Assembly (NCBI GenBank): GCA_028274465.1 | Contig: CM051455.1 | Location: forward strand, 70,662,985 to 70,726,984 | Reading direction: 5' to 3' | Source: Plantago ovata | Taxonomy: Eukaryota; Streptophyta; Magnoliopsida; Lamiales; Plantaginaceae | Length of the DNA stretch: 64,000 bases | Part shown: positions 9,995 to 21,230 of the stretch, piece after piece | Position numbering within the stretch: position 1 is the stretch's first letter | How the letters are laid out: every line of letters begins with the position of its first letter | The notes under the pieces: generated by a model | Told to the model about the DNA's origin: nothing | Database searches by the model: none | What the model saw: the letters and a program-made list of their open reading frames with translations, nothing else | Program-made: the position numbers and the translations under genes

Positions 9995-10519
9995 AGATTT
10001 TTATCGCTTTTTTACCGCTTATTGCATGCATTCATACATTGAACAATTTGCTTTTCATATGTGAATTTGTTCGTCTATTTGTCATATGTGCTTATGTTTG
10101 TGTTTAAGTGAACTTTTTCGAGTGGTTTTTATGAGTAGAATGGTTTTCGGGGATTAAAAAAACCGCGTTTTTTTTGAAAGTTTCGTCTCCCCACCTCCGG
10201 AGGTGACGAATCGCCCCACGTGTCCAGAGAGCTCCGCGCTCTCTGGACGTGCGGGGCGATTCGCCCCGCACGGGGCGACTCGCCCCACGAATTCTGGAGA
10301 TTAAAAACGGGAGAAAACCCCCCTTTCTCCTCATATTCTTCATCTCTTTCACCTTGTTATTCCAAAATTCCCAAAATTTCAAAACCTCTTCAATCCTTCA
10401 TAAAATCTTCATTACTCCATCAAATTGTGTGTTCTTTAGCTTCAATCGAAGCCCATTACATGCTCTTTCTTTTCATCCGAACAAATTTCTTCCTAGTTCA
10501 TTCAATCTTCGGATTTGAG
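9995..10519 (+). promoter_or_regulatory. Second leader with palindromes and splice donor
   Basis: Contains GC palindromes at 10195-10292: a hairpin with arms GTCCAGAGAG and CTCTCTGGAC, and one with arms CGTGCGGGGCG and CGCCCCGCACG. A pyrimidine-rich leader resembling a plant 5' UTR follows and ends in TTTGAG before GTAATC at 10520, a good splice donor. An internal promoter role is inferred. Confidence 0.5.
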
Positions 10520-10745
10520 GTAATCTCACATGAACCCTAATTTTTCAAATTTGGGGTTTTTTTGATTTATGCTTCAATTAAGCTTATATGATGTATGGGT
10601 TGATGATTTGTGTGATTAGAAACGTTATTCACTATCAATTGCATGTTCAATTAGGCTTGGTTTGTTGGTTCGAGAATTTTGCTATTAGATGTCTATATCT
10701 TGTTATGCAATGTATCTTTTCCTTTCATTCCATGTTTAAACTTGT

Positions 10746-10774
10746 GTTAGAATCTGACAAATTCCGGTTCATCA
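10746..10774 (+). repeat. 29-bp family 1 LTR 3' end fragment
   Basis: Matches 7612-7640 base for base, ending GGTTCATCA. It sits between the broken second leader intron and the copia remnant, with no primer site after it. Confidence 0.7.
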
Positions 10775-10806
10775 CATAGCTATTCCACAAACTTCCTTGC
10801 CAATTT

Positions 10807-11949
10807 CTACGTCAAGAGTGGCTTCTCATCGTCAGTGTCTGAGCTTTCATCCTCATTGTCTTCGGAGCTATTATCAATGCATATTGCATCCATTTTTGCT
10901 TGAAGCTTCTTCTTTTGTTCAGCAATAAAAGCTCTTTTGAACTTCTTCTTCTTTTCAGCAGATTTGCCTTTCAGCAAAGGACAATTTACTTTGAAGTGTC
11001 CCGGATTTTTGCAGTAAAAGCAGAGATCATTTCCAACTGCTGATTCTTCTGATGAGGTTGCTTGCTGAGCTTGCTTGTTCAGCGAGCTAGTCTCATTTTT
11101 GTACTTATGATAGTTGTTACCAAGATGCTTTTTCAACTTCTCTTTGCTTTTCGCCTTTCGAGTTCCGTACTGATGAATTTCTTCATGTTTTTAACAACCA
11201 AAGCATTTCCATCAGCAGGCTCTTATCATTCTTCTGTTTAGAAGATGACGGCTTTGCAGCAAGAGCAATGTTTTGCGATTTTTCAGCAAACACATTTTCT
11301 CTTTGCTTTGTCTCGTAGTTGACAGTAGCAAGATGAGAGAACAACTCTGTTGGTGTAATGTCTGGCATTCCTTGACTGTAGTAGAAGTTCTGAGTGTGGA
11401 TCCATTCTTGGTTCAGACTTCTGATGATGGTTTTCACCTTCTCAAAATCTGAGTAAAGATTTCCAACACCCAAGGCTGCCATCTCACTAACTAGAGTTGT
11501 GAATCAGCTGAAGTCCAAGTCTTCCAGTGACTCATTTGTACCTTGTTTAAAGTTCTGGAACTTTAACATCAACACTTCGACTTTGTTTTCCTTGATTTTG
11601 TCAGATCCAACACAAAGATCTTGAACCATTTTCCAATCTTCCTTAGCAGTTTTAGCACCCCACAGTTTGCACTGTATAGTATCCGGAGTTGATCGAATGA
11701 TGATGTTTCTTGCTTGGCCATCAAGATGGAATCTTGAACAACAGTATCAACTGGTTCGCCTAAGATAGTTTCCTTTCCAATTTTTGTGGTTTTGTGAGGA
11801 AAACTTCTCTCAACCTTAGTGATTTTGATAGGTCCATCATTAATGACGGTAACCATCTCATCACTAATGGCCTCAAGATGTAGCATCATGTTGTTTCGCC
11901 ATTTTTCGTAGTTTTCCAGCTTCAGCAAGGGAGCGTCTCCTAAATACAT
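10807..11949 (-). pseudogene. Copia-type gag, frameshifted
   Basis: Three consecutive minus-strand frames (11949-11569, 11482-11183, 11136-10807). The first carries LKLENYEKWRNNMMLHLEAI, the usual N-terminal copia Gag signature. The last has a zinc knuckle CFYCKNPGHFKVNC (CX2CX4HX4C) followed by Lys-rich and acidic tails. Frameshifts separate the parts. Protease, integrase and RT are missing. Confidence 0.8.
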
Positions 11950-12044
11950 CCTGTCAGCAAAAGACTACCAAACTGATCAAGTGAAAGTGATTTACGGAAA
12001 GCACCTAAGGGGATCTAGGTTCAGTGCTGAAGGTTAAAGAACCT

Positions 12045-12057
12045 GGCTCTGATACCA
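12045..12057 (-). other. Primer-binding site, tRNA-iMet type
   Basis: The minus strand reads TGGTATCAGAGCC two bases inside the LTR, the standard plant copia primer site. Confidence 0.9.
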
Positions 12058-12059
12058 CT

Positions 12060-13586
12060 TGTTGGTCCCTTTAAACAACAAGAAAAGATTAGATGGGGGG
12101 GGTGAATAGTCTTTTCAAACTTTCGTCGTTTAAAAACTTTCTCAGCAAGTACTTATTACTTTTCAGTAATGAGTTTGCTGATACTTAACTTTCTCAGCAA
12201 ACGCAAGTTACTTCTCAGTAACTAGTTTTGCTGATACTTAAAATCAGAGAGATGAAGTCTTTGATACAATAAGTGCTTTGTCAGTAAGTGAAAGTTTCAG
12301 CAAGTGAAGTGAGTGACTGTGTATAGATAGATATGCTTTGCTGAAAACTAAATACAGTAAGTAAATCACACAAACACTTTTTATAGTGGTATCTGAGAGT
12401 GGCGTAATCTCTCAACTAATCTACTTTGTCCTTTCTAGGACTGAATCCACTAAGACAAGTTTGAGGTTCCTTACAACACCTATCTAGAGCGATTCAAATA
12501 GAAACCAAAGCACACTTGCTTCATTTCCAACCTAACTGGAGAACGAAACCTTGTTCTCCACCAAACTTGGGACTTATAATCAGCAACACTATGCTCGATT
12601 AAGTTCCCCCTGAATATCACGCCTGAAAGGGTGTATTTTAAGTTAGAGAGGTTTGGGATGAGATAACTTAATTATAACTTATTCAGTTACAACAAGTAAT
12701 CTAAGAAACAAAACTTTGAATACTTTGCAGTAGACAAGTTTGATTGTTTCTGGTGTCAAGACTTGTTCTTGTTCGAAAGAAAGAACACTTAACTAATATC
12801 TTAGCCGAGTATGTTCTACTTCTTCACAAGTATCTTGTTCAAGCTTTAAGTCTTGGAACGGATCAATGGCAGTAAAGACTATTTGAAGGGTATGTGAGTT
12901 TAAGCACAAGTGAGAGTTCGATCACGTTGTTGACACACTTCAACTCTTTGCTGGATGACCTCTATTTATAGTGAATTAAGGAGCCGTTTGAATTTCAAAT
13001 TCTAAGCCTTTTGTTCCTTAAGATGTCACTATCTTGCTTTTGTACTTTCAGCAGCGTCCTTTGTTTGTCTTCTAGTCTTCATGTCCTTCGCGTGCATGCT
13101 TTGCATTTAATGCTCATTTGAATGAAATTCAAACAGTAACATTGGAGCGCAAATGCAAGTACTTTCAGCAAGAGGTCACAAATGTTCATCAGCAAGTGGT
13201 CAGTCTCAGTTTCAGCAAGCACAACCTACTCTGTCGTTTAGATTTTCACTTATGCAATGCTGTTGCTGAAGTTTCCACTTCCTGAGCAACATGTGCCTTT
13301 GTAGATACCAGTCTTCAGAACTCTTCTAGTCTTCAGATCTTCGAATTCTTCAAGTTTCTGAACGGTTCTAAATGCTTCAATAGGTTGTATTTCTTTTAAG
13401 AAAACAAGATACATCATAAGCGATAAAACTAACCTATCTAGCACCTACTCTAAGTCTTCAGCAATCGTTCCTCTTTTACAATGTCCTTAAAATTCTAAAT
13501 TCCTATGGACCTTAAGAGTACTACTTACTGGACTTTCCTTAATTTAGCATGGTTAATTGCTCATCAAAATTACAAGTTTTCTAACA
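12060..13586 (-). repeat. Copia LTR (about 1527 bp), minus orientation
   Basis: Minus strand starts TGTTAGAAAAC (13586) and ends CCAACA (12060). A TATA box TATAAATAG on the minus strand lies at about 12962-12970. Many CAGCAA/AGTAAG short repeats. It holds one short minus-strand open frame (13444-13250) that I do not regard as a gene. Confidence 0.75.
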
Positions 13587-14265
13587 GTATCTCACAATTC
13601 TGCTATTTATCTTTCAATTAAACATCTTTTCTTTCATTATTGCTTCGATTATGATTGTTTATCGAGTTATTGATATGAGTAGCTAAGCATCTAGTTGGTG
13701 ATAGTATGTGAATTCTTAGCTAGTGTTCATATTATGCATGATTGAGTTTCTGAGTCTTTTACTTGTTTAATTATCTTAATTTGATTCTTTGATCCGACTA
13801 AGCCATATATCTTCGTAGAAAGGTGTTAGAAACACTAGGACAATTCAAGATCATCGATTCAATTATATATAATTTGCAAGTACTGCTTGAACTAAGATTG
13901 ACAACCTTAGCCAAGTATTAGTATAGATAGGAATCTTTCAAAATACACGTCTGCAAACCTATCTTTGGTGTTTGTAAATCGAATTACTTTTAAGACAGTA
14001 CGCGTTGCACTTTCATGCATAATTAGAACTTGATGCTTAGAACGAGCATACTATCACCAGCTTTCTCCATATATTGTTAAGTTAAGTTAGAGATAAATTT
14101 GTTTTCTGAATTTATATATAGTTATTTAGTTAAGCTAGTTTAGTCCCTAGAAATTGACACTCGAGGTCATCTTACCTCTGCACTACGTGTTTTGAGTAGT
14201 TGTGAGTTGCCCTTTGGCTTAAAAAAATTTATTTGATTGTTCGAGTCTGACAATCTCGTTCATCA
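13587..14265 (+). repeat. Family 1 LTR, right part after copia insertion
   Basis: Continues the family 1 LTR from the GTATCT block through the repeated ATCTTCGTAG region to CGTTCATCA at 14265. The left part is not found at the other side of the copia remnant. Confidence 0.8.
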
Positions 14266-14268
14266 AAT

Positions 14269-14286
14269 TGGCGCCGTTGCCGGGGA
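14269..14286 (+). other. Primer-binding site, tRNA-Asp type, perfect
   Basis: TGGCGCCGTTGCCGGGGA, three bases after the LTR end. Confidence 0.9.
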
Positions 14287-14398
14287 CTATAACTCCTTTT
14301 TACTCTTTAGCTTGTTTATTTTCAGCATTCAATTTCAAGAATTTAGTAGTTTAAGTTTGTTTCCCTTTGATACTCACTTGATTCGTTTCAGGTAGTTT

Positions 14399-15088
14399 AT
14401 GCGAAGCACAAGATCTAGTGGAGTTCCTCTTGTTGAACCTATTGCGGAGATTGATAGGGTATATCAGCAAAGGAAGCGAGTGAGTGCTATAGTTGAGGTA
14501 GTGGACGAAGATTTCTCTGATTCTCTGCAGGAGATTTTTAAGCAACCGGATTCTTGGGAAGGTTTTGCGATGTCTCGCCCACTCTTGAAATCATGGATTC
14601 AACCCAACCAGGAGCGGATGAGGGGTCTGGCTATTGTTCTCTCTGCTTCAACTCGTGATTTAGAGATCAAGAATCACATGTTCCAGCAACTCCCGAGGTT
14701 CTATGGTTTGCCAAGGGAGGATGTTATGGGGTACCTCAATGATATTGGGGATTTCATCAACAATCTTCCAAGGCCTGGAGCTGGGATTACGGATGATGAG
14801 CTGAGGATGAAGTTCTTTGCTATGGGTCGTGGAGATAAGGCAAAGGCATGGTTAGGCTCTCTTGAAGCCGGATCACTTGACACCTGGGCCAAGGTGTTTT
14901 CAGCTTCTATGGAGAAGTATTTTCCCCATACTCTTACTACCGCGCTGAAGGCGCAAATCAGTGGTTTCAGGCAAGACTACGATGAAACCATCTATACTGC
15001 TCTCGAGAGGTACAAGGACCTCATGAACAAGTGCCCGCACCATGGATGGAACTCTCCGACCTTGTCCACCACTTCTATAATGGGCTCA
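14399..15088 (+). pseudogene. Gag-A, C-terminally truncated
   Basis: Open from ATG 14399 (MRSTRSSGVPLVEPIAEIDR) through the Gag core (GDKAKAWLGSLEAGSLDTWAK, then CPHHGW). This is the subfamily with RPLLKSWIQPNQERM, closer to the Gag at 29405-31171 than to the other copies. It is frameshifted around 15045 and cut at 15088 within the YNGL motif by a new LTR. Confidence 0.85.
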
Positions 15089-16279
15089 TGATGAACGTGT
15101 ATTTTACACTTTCATTCGAGTTTTTTTCACCAATTTAGCTATCCTCTAGGTTAATTTAGCTTATATTTTAGTGCATTTTATTAGAATAGTGTCACGTTTC
15201 CCTTTTCTTTGCATTTTTCAGGTTTTAGGTAAAAAAACGTATTTTTATGGGCAATATTGATGAAGAGGACGAAGTTTTGGTATTTCGAGGACATTCGTGG
15301 TGTATCTAGAAGGTTCCGGATGAGATTTGAGGCCTAGGGGACGAGTTTCAAGGCTTAAAGGTCACTAGAAGGAAAAATCCGAGTCCGAAAAAGAAATGAA
15401 GACCAAAATCTCGCTCCCACCGACTGGATGTCCCAAGCGAATCGCCCGGGACGTGGGACGAATCGCCTGGCACCGGGGGCGGTTCGCCCGGGGGGTTTCC
15501 GCACTCTATATATATGTTTGCCTATTTTCTACGTTTCTGATACCTTTTCACATTATTTTGAGAGACAAATTCTCCAGAGATTGTTCTGGGAATTATTAGC
15601 ATAGAAGACTCTTTTTCTTATTGATTTGGAAGCTTTAGCATAGAGATTGGACATCTTCGATTTTCGATTCTTGCTTGTGAGTTAGCAATTCATCGGAGAT
15701 TGACAACCTTCGTTGGTAACTTGTATCTCACGATTTTTCTGCTTTTATTTATTTCATTCAACATGTTTTCATTCAATCTTGCTTTGATTCTTGTTGATTG
15801 CAATTTATCTATGAGTAGCTGAATCTATCGTTGGTGATAGTATGTGATTTCTTAGCTAGGGTTCTTGATTATGCATGAGTGGCTTCGCGCGTTTATGACT
15901 TGATTTATTGTTTTATTTCTTTGATCTATCTAAGCCATCTATCTTCGTAGTGTTGAATTGAAAGGAACATATAGGACAATTCACGATCATAGATTTCTAT
16001 ACAAACTTCAAGTACTTCATGCATGATTATTACCCGTTGCTTTGATTGATCATACTATCACTAACTTCCATCATATTGATAAGAAAAATCTGTGCTTTGC
16101 TTGATTCCTGATTTATAGTTTAGGTTAAATTAGATAAATCTAGTTATAGTCCTTAGAGATCGACACTCGAGGTTATTTTATTTCTACACTACGTGCCTTG
16201 GTTTTCGTTGTATCTGTGAATTGCCTTTCGCTAAAAAGAAATTTATTTGATTAATTCAGTCTGACAATCTCGTTCATCA
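15089..16279 (+). repeat. Family 1 LTR (1191 bp)
   Basis: TGATGAACG to CGTTCATCA, inserted in gag-A after GCTCA. GC palindrome region near 15430-15495 (GGGCGGTTCGCCC type) and TATATATA at about 15508. This is the most diverged family 1 LTR here by eye. Confidence 0.85.
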
Positions 16280-16282
16280 AAT

Positions 16283-16300
16283 TGGCACCGTTGCCGGGGA
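16283..16300 (+). other. Primer-binding site, tRNA-Asp type, one mismatch
   Basis: TGGCACCGTTGCCGGGGA, G to A at position 5. Confidence 0.85.
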
Positions 16301-16413
16301 CTATACTCCTTTTTTCTCTTTAGCTTATTTATAGTTTCAGCATTCAATTCTCAGAGTTAGTAGTTAATTTGTTTCCAGAATTTTGCGACTTCTAACAGGG
16401 CTAATTTACAGTT

Positions 16414-17388
16414 TTGAGTTACTCCTGTTACAGATATTCAGGTATAACGTCCATGAAAGCTCGCATGATGCCCCAATTCTCAAAAGTTAGGAGAAGTTCA
16501 GCTATATACTTGGATGAAGAGTTGAAGTGGTACGAAGCGACAAGTTCAGTGGTGAGAGACATACCGTGGTTTGAAGATGAAGTGGGGATGAATCCGTTAA
16601 GTTTCATCAGATCCTATGATGAAGAAATAGCAAACGTTCAAGCAAGGGGTTCACTGAGGACCAATTATGCAGGAGATTATTTTCTTTCGCTCTCGGATAT
16701 GAACCAAGGATTTGGATATCCAGGTTAGCACCAGGATCGCTGAAAACATGGAGCCAAGTAGTAGAGGAGTTCTTGGCGCGATTTATGCCTTATCATGAGA
16801 CAATTGCCTTACGAAATAGGATCGAACACTTCAAGCAAGGAGAGTATGAGCGGTTTTGTGACACCTACGAACGTTTTGAGTTGTATAAACGTTAGTGCCC
16901 CCATCACCGTTTCGACGACGGGGAGCTGATTTGGTATTTTGTTGGTGGTCTACGTGATGATGTTAGGCTTCAAGTAGATGGGATGTGTGGAGGATTAGAA
17001 GAATGTATAGTTGAAGAGGCATAGAAGGTCCTTCGAAGGTACGCCAGTGGTTCTGCACAATCTGAGAGGCTAATGACGAGTCAACTCACCAATGGGGATT
17101 CAAATCGGGGTGAAATTGAAGGCTTATACGAAGGATATTCTGAAGACGAAGATATCAGTGAGGAGGATGAATATGGGTTTTACGCAGGAATGAAGGCCAT
17201 CGAAAGTGTTTATGAAATTGCACACGCCGGGCAAGTTGAAGATAATCTCCGTTTAGCGAAAGTTTTTGAAGGGGTCGAAGTAACTGAGCAGCTACAGGAG
17301 AAATTAAGCTTGTTAAAGTGTGAAAAAGTAGAGGAGGTTCATAAACTCAAAGATGGGAAGGTTTTTGACGAAGACGCCCCTCTAGAGG
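16414..17388 (+). pseudogene. Gag-B, multiply broken
   Basis: The open part from 16414 includes MKARMMPQFSKVRRSSAIYL and DEELKWYEATSSVVRD, homologous to gag-B at 54080. A frameshift occurs near 16640, and stops replace codons in the CPHH region (near 16893) and at about 17023. From 17073 it is open again through the acidic segment (YSEDEDISEEDEYGF) to 17388, where a family 1 LTR start cuts it. The usual start codon position (GGTATAACG) has lost ATG. Clearly dead. Confidence 0.8.
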
Positions 17389-17430
17389 TGATGAATGTGT
17401 ATTTTACACTTTCATTCGAGTCTTTTTCGA
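17389..17430 (+). repeat. 42-bp family 1 LTR start fragment
   Basis: TGATGAATGTGTATTTTACA and onward to TCTTTTTCGA, then a jump straight into codon 14 or so of gag-A. The rest of the LTR, primer site and leader is deleted. Confidence 0.8.
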
Positions 17431-19406
17431 ATGAGATCGACAGAGTCTACCACCAAATAAGGCGACTACTTGAAAGAATCTCTACACATTCTTTTCAAGG
17501 AAATCGACGGAATGGCAGAAGCTAGACCACTGAAGGCATGGGTTCAACCCACCAAGGATCGTATGAGGGGAACGACGATTGTTCTTTCGTCTGCAACCCG
17601 AGATCTGGAGATCAAGAACCACGCATTCCAACAACTTCCGAGGTTCTATGGCTTATCAAGGGAAGATGTGATGGGGTACTTGCACAATATCGATGATTTC
17701 GTCAACCAACTCCCACGACCCGGAGCTGACATAACAACGGGTGAGTTGAGGATGAAGGTTTTTGCTATGGCACTTGGCGACAGAGCCAAGTCATGGCTGA
17801 GTTCTCTACCAGCAGGCTCGCTGGACACTTGGGAGAAGGTTTTTTCAGCTTTCATGGAGAAATACTTCCCCTGCACCTTGACTACTGCGCTAAAGGCGCA
17901 GATCACTGGATTCAAGCAGGACTATGACGAGACCATCTACACCGTGTTTGAGAGGTTCCAAGATCTCACGAACAAGTGCCCTCACCATGGTTTTGAACTT
18001 TCTGACCTAGTCCAACACTTCTACAATGGACTAACCTTAGAGAACCAAAAGTGGTGGATTTCCATTGCCGAGGCAATATTTGGGAGGAAACCGCAGAAGC
18101 CGTCTGGGCTGTTTTCGAAAGGCTTGCTAAGGATTCACAGTTCAAGGACCCAAGAGCAATGGTTAGGAGACATGGACCTGAAGCTCCACCGACTCAAGAA
18201 GCCCCGATGTATAGGGGGAATGGGGATCAATTCGAGTGCTTTACCAACGAATCGAAGCAAGTCCTCAAGAGCGCCACCGGAACAACTGTTTCGAACGAAG
18301 TATGCCGAACATGCAAGAACTATGGGCATGGGGCTCATATGTGTAGATCGGAGATGGCATACGATGATGGCAACTGGGCTCGAGGAGGCGAAGAAGAAGC
18401 TTTTGCTACGGAGTTTGGTACTCAAGAAGTTAGCTACGGACAAGACGGTAGGAATCCTCGAGGTGGATTCTGCGAAAACCCCACTCCGAAAGAGCCACCG
18501 AGGTCGAAGTCGGCTCAACTGATGGAGAACTTGCAAAAGATGGTTGATCACACACAAAGTTTTCTCAAACGTTATGAAGAAGATTCCGAGAAGACTAGGG
18601 AAAGGCTTGATAGGTTGGAAGAGAGCACTAGGCTTGCCCATCAAAAGATGCAAGAGTTGATCGACCGAGGAGCAAGTAGGGAGCAAGGCAAACTGCCTAG
18701 CAACACTGAGAAGTCGTTGTCCATTAACTTAGTGGGTGATCTACCTGTTGAAATCACCATCAAGAAGGTTGCTAAGTGCGAGAGTTGCAAAAGGGAAATA
18801 CCCCCACAAGCCGAAGAAGAAGAAAAGGACCTTGGTACTAACAAGAGTGAAGAGGAACAAGAGAATTCCGAGCCACTACCTCAAAGTTTCGATGTTAAGG
18901 TCGGGATTGGGGAGCTTGAAGATGTCCGAGCCACACTAGACACGGGATCCTACTCTAATGTGCTCCCTTTGAATGTTTTCGAGAATAGTAACCTTGGGGA
19001 ACTAACTGTGCATAAGGCTATTGTGCAACTGGCGGATGGGTCCCTTGTGAAACCCGAAGGCGTTGTGAAGAATGTATTAGTCAAGATTGGTGAAGCTTCT
19101 GTCTACACCGATTTTGTAATTATGCCAGCGTCAGCACCAGGAACGGGGGATGTCATACTCTTACGACGAACATTCTTGACTAAGCTACGCTCCGTAATGG
19201 ACATCTACCAAAGAACTTGCACTATTGAAGTGGATGGCAAGCAACATGTGTTGCACGCCATTTCTGATCCGCCTCATCCACCTGGTACTTCTAAGACTAT
19301 TGATTACAGTGGTCTTAACGTCTATGTTCACTCTTATTCACAGGATCGAGGCACGGGGAGGAGACTCGTGAAGGGGAAGTCTAGTACCCTCAGAAGGAAA
19401 AGATAG
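17431..19406 (+). pseudogene. Gag-A with DTG protease, one frameshift
   Basis: The N-terminal codons are deleted. The core is intact (RPLKAWVQPTKDRM, GDRAKSWLSSLPAGSLDTW, CPHHGFELSD). One base is missing near 18045, relative to GAGAACCAACAAG in other copies, and the frame continues to TAG 19406. The second part holds the zinc knuckle CRTCKNYGHGAHMC, a coiled coil (about 18510-18700), and the protease with LDTGSYSNVLPLNVF and ILLRRTFLTKL, where other copies have LLGRTF. It ends in a basic tail RRKR. Confidence 0.85.
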
Positions 19407-19957
19407 GCGAAGACAGGAGTCGAGTCAGAGACTTTAAACAATGGCGCTATCCGGGAGGCAACCCAGAATTTTATCGCTTTCTTTACTGCTTTTCTGCATG
19501 CATTCATTCATGAACTATTTGCTTCTCGTATGCGAATTTGTTCATATCAGGTGTCGTATGTGCTTTTGTTTGAGCGAGATTTTTCGAGTGTTTTTTTTTT
19601 TAAAATTGGTTTCGGGGATTGAAATCGCATTTTCTGATGACAGGAACCGTCTCCCCGCATCGGGGAGCACGGGGCGAACCGCCCGTGTGGGGTGAACCGC
19701 CCCACTTGGGGGGCGAACCGCCCCACGGCTCCAGAGGTTAAAAAACGCGGATTTCTTCCCCTATTCCTCATTTTCTTCAAATTTCATCATTCCTTCTTCC
19801 CCAAAACCGAATTTCGCGATTTCAAATTCAAATCTTCATAACTTCTTCAATTCTTTACCAAATTTAGTGTTCTTTAGCTTAAATCGAATCCTATTACATG
19901 ATCTATCATCCCAACCGAACAGATTTCGTCCTTATGCGTTAGATTTTCAGATCTGAG
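19407..19957 (+). promoter_or_regulatory. Second leader with palindromes, before a splice donor
   Basis: Begins with the gag-end hairpin. GC palindromes at 19650-19730 (CCCCGCATCGGGG; GGGGCGAACCGCCCC types) are followed by a CT-rich leader with no ORF. The leader ends ATCTGAG before GTATCA at 19958. It is the same arrangement as at 10195-10520 and 33870-34180. Confidence 0.5.
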
Positions 19958-20436
19958 GTATCATCCTTAGAACCCTAATTTTCGAATTTGGGGGTTTTCT
20001 AATTTGAGCTTCAATTATGCTTATTTGATGCATGGGTTGTTGATTTTGGTATTTTGCTACTAGATGATATATCTTGTTATGCAATATGTCTTTATCTTTG
20101 ATTTCTTGCATATGATTGTGTGTATTGATGTAATGTTGGTGGATTTGATGCTCGAATGCTTAATTGTTGAGTATGAGGAATTATGATGCTTGAGTTTTTC
20201 GCTGCTATGGTATGAATTGAGCCTTGTTACCTAGGATATTTGTTGTCTATTAAGAGCATTATGAGATGTATTGCATGTAGTAGTTACATTGGTATGTTGC
20301 ATGATGAAGAAGCTAGGCTAGACATTACGGTTTGGGGAGCTCGATTGTTGATTTTATCACTTGTGTGTTTCGCTTTTATACTAGCATATATTTGGGTCAG
20401 TTGTGTGTCATACGAGGTACTAACTGCTGATTGTAG
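19958..20436 (+). other. Putative 5' UTR intron (479 bp)
   Basis: T-rich, starts GTATCA after GAG and ends GATTGTAG. It aligns in position and ends with the intron predicted at 34180-34721. The splice is inferred, not shown. Confidence 0.45.
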
Positions 20437-21230
20437 GAACCATACCAAGGGAAAGGAGCATTCCGGTATGATTGCTGTGAAGAACCATGTCAAGGAAGGT
20501 GACCTCGTTAGATGTGCGTTCGAGCCAAGGGGTTTTGCAACAACGTCGTGGATTACCCAAGAGGAGGAGCTAGAGTACACCTGGAGTAAGGACTCCTATG
20601 CCTATTCATGCACCACCGAAGGGACAGAAACCATTATTACGTCAGCACTCCATCACGAGGACTGCAAAGTTCAGGTGTACTGGAAGGCACCGGGACAGTC
20701 TTGCCGCGACGGATTCAATCTTGAGTCCGCAGTTGCTCGAAGGTTCCAAAGCGCTAGCTTGGTTCCAAAACATAATGACATGGGTACCCAGCACCGTGTT
20801 GGGGTGCCACTTGCCTGCCTCTAAAAGGAGCATCATATAGACATCGGTCGGATCCACCGTAGAGAATGTGGTCGAAATTGGAAAAAATGGTAGAAGACTT
20901 CTGAGTATCCGAGCAGCTTACTGAGACCTTCTCGTGGTGTAAAACGTTGGAGGGGGAGGTCCTGATACCACTGCCCTTTCCCCTTCAATAGTTCACATCC
21001 TATTTGAGGGCTCCAGAATGGAGAATTCCATAACAGCGGCGGCTACTCTTGAGAAATCTACCTGCCACTACAACTCTACTAGTGAGGATGTGCGTGAAAG
21101 TAGTGACAATGAAGGCCTTACGGGCAATGATGATACTAATGGAGGAGTTGTTCATATCCGGCCTATGATTGAAACTACCACGCCAACTAGAAGACCTGAT
21201 GACACCCTATAAATCTCCCAGAGTAGGCCC
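20437..21230 (+). pseudogene. Unidentified second ORF region
   Basis: The position of the T32 start codon reads GAACCATA here, so ATG is absent. An open frame runs to 20824 (containing EGDLVRCAFEPRGFATTSWI). A second open piece at 21018-21212 is acidic (SSDNEGLTGNDDTNGGVV). The part from about 20820 to 21290 recurs on the minus strand at 46600-47071, including the acidic piece. I recognise no domain. It is not similar to the ORF at 34727 except just around the acceptor. It could be a captured sequence or a decayed variant ORF. Confidence 0.4.

Larger units (their letters stand above)
7380..10745 (+). mobile_element. Gag-A element, truncated at both ends
   Basis: Partial LTR, primer site, gag-A plus protease, the gag-end hairpin, second leader with palindromes and splice donor, and part of the following intron. 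It breaks at about 10745, before any second ORF. No RT or integrase. Confidence 0.75.
10775..13586 (-). mobile_element. Truncated Ty1/copia-type element
   Basis: Minus strand: LTR 13586 to 12060, tRNA-iMet primer site, gag in three broken frames, then loss of everything downstream. The LTR end at 13586 abuts GTATCTCACA, which corresponds to GTATCTTACA in intact family 1 LTRs, so it inserted into a plus-strand family 1 LTR whose other half is gone. Confidence 0.8.

Noticed and set aside
10104-10540. Arg/Gly-rich open frames over the palindrome block, also at 24004-24410 and 33743-34009
   Set aside because: They result from GC-rich palindromes, occur on both strands, and end at random in the flanking leader.
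19441-19695. 84-codon frame starting at the gag-end hairpin
   Set aside because: Not conserved as an open frame in the other gag-A copies. It overlaps conserved non-coding leader.
20940-20990. Complement reads TGGTATCAGGACC, resembling a tRNA-iMet primer site
   Set aside because: Two positions differ from TGGTATCAGAGCC and no LTR terminus precedes it. The shared copy near 46915 has the same context without copia sequence.
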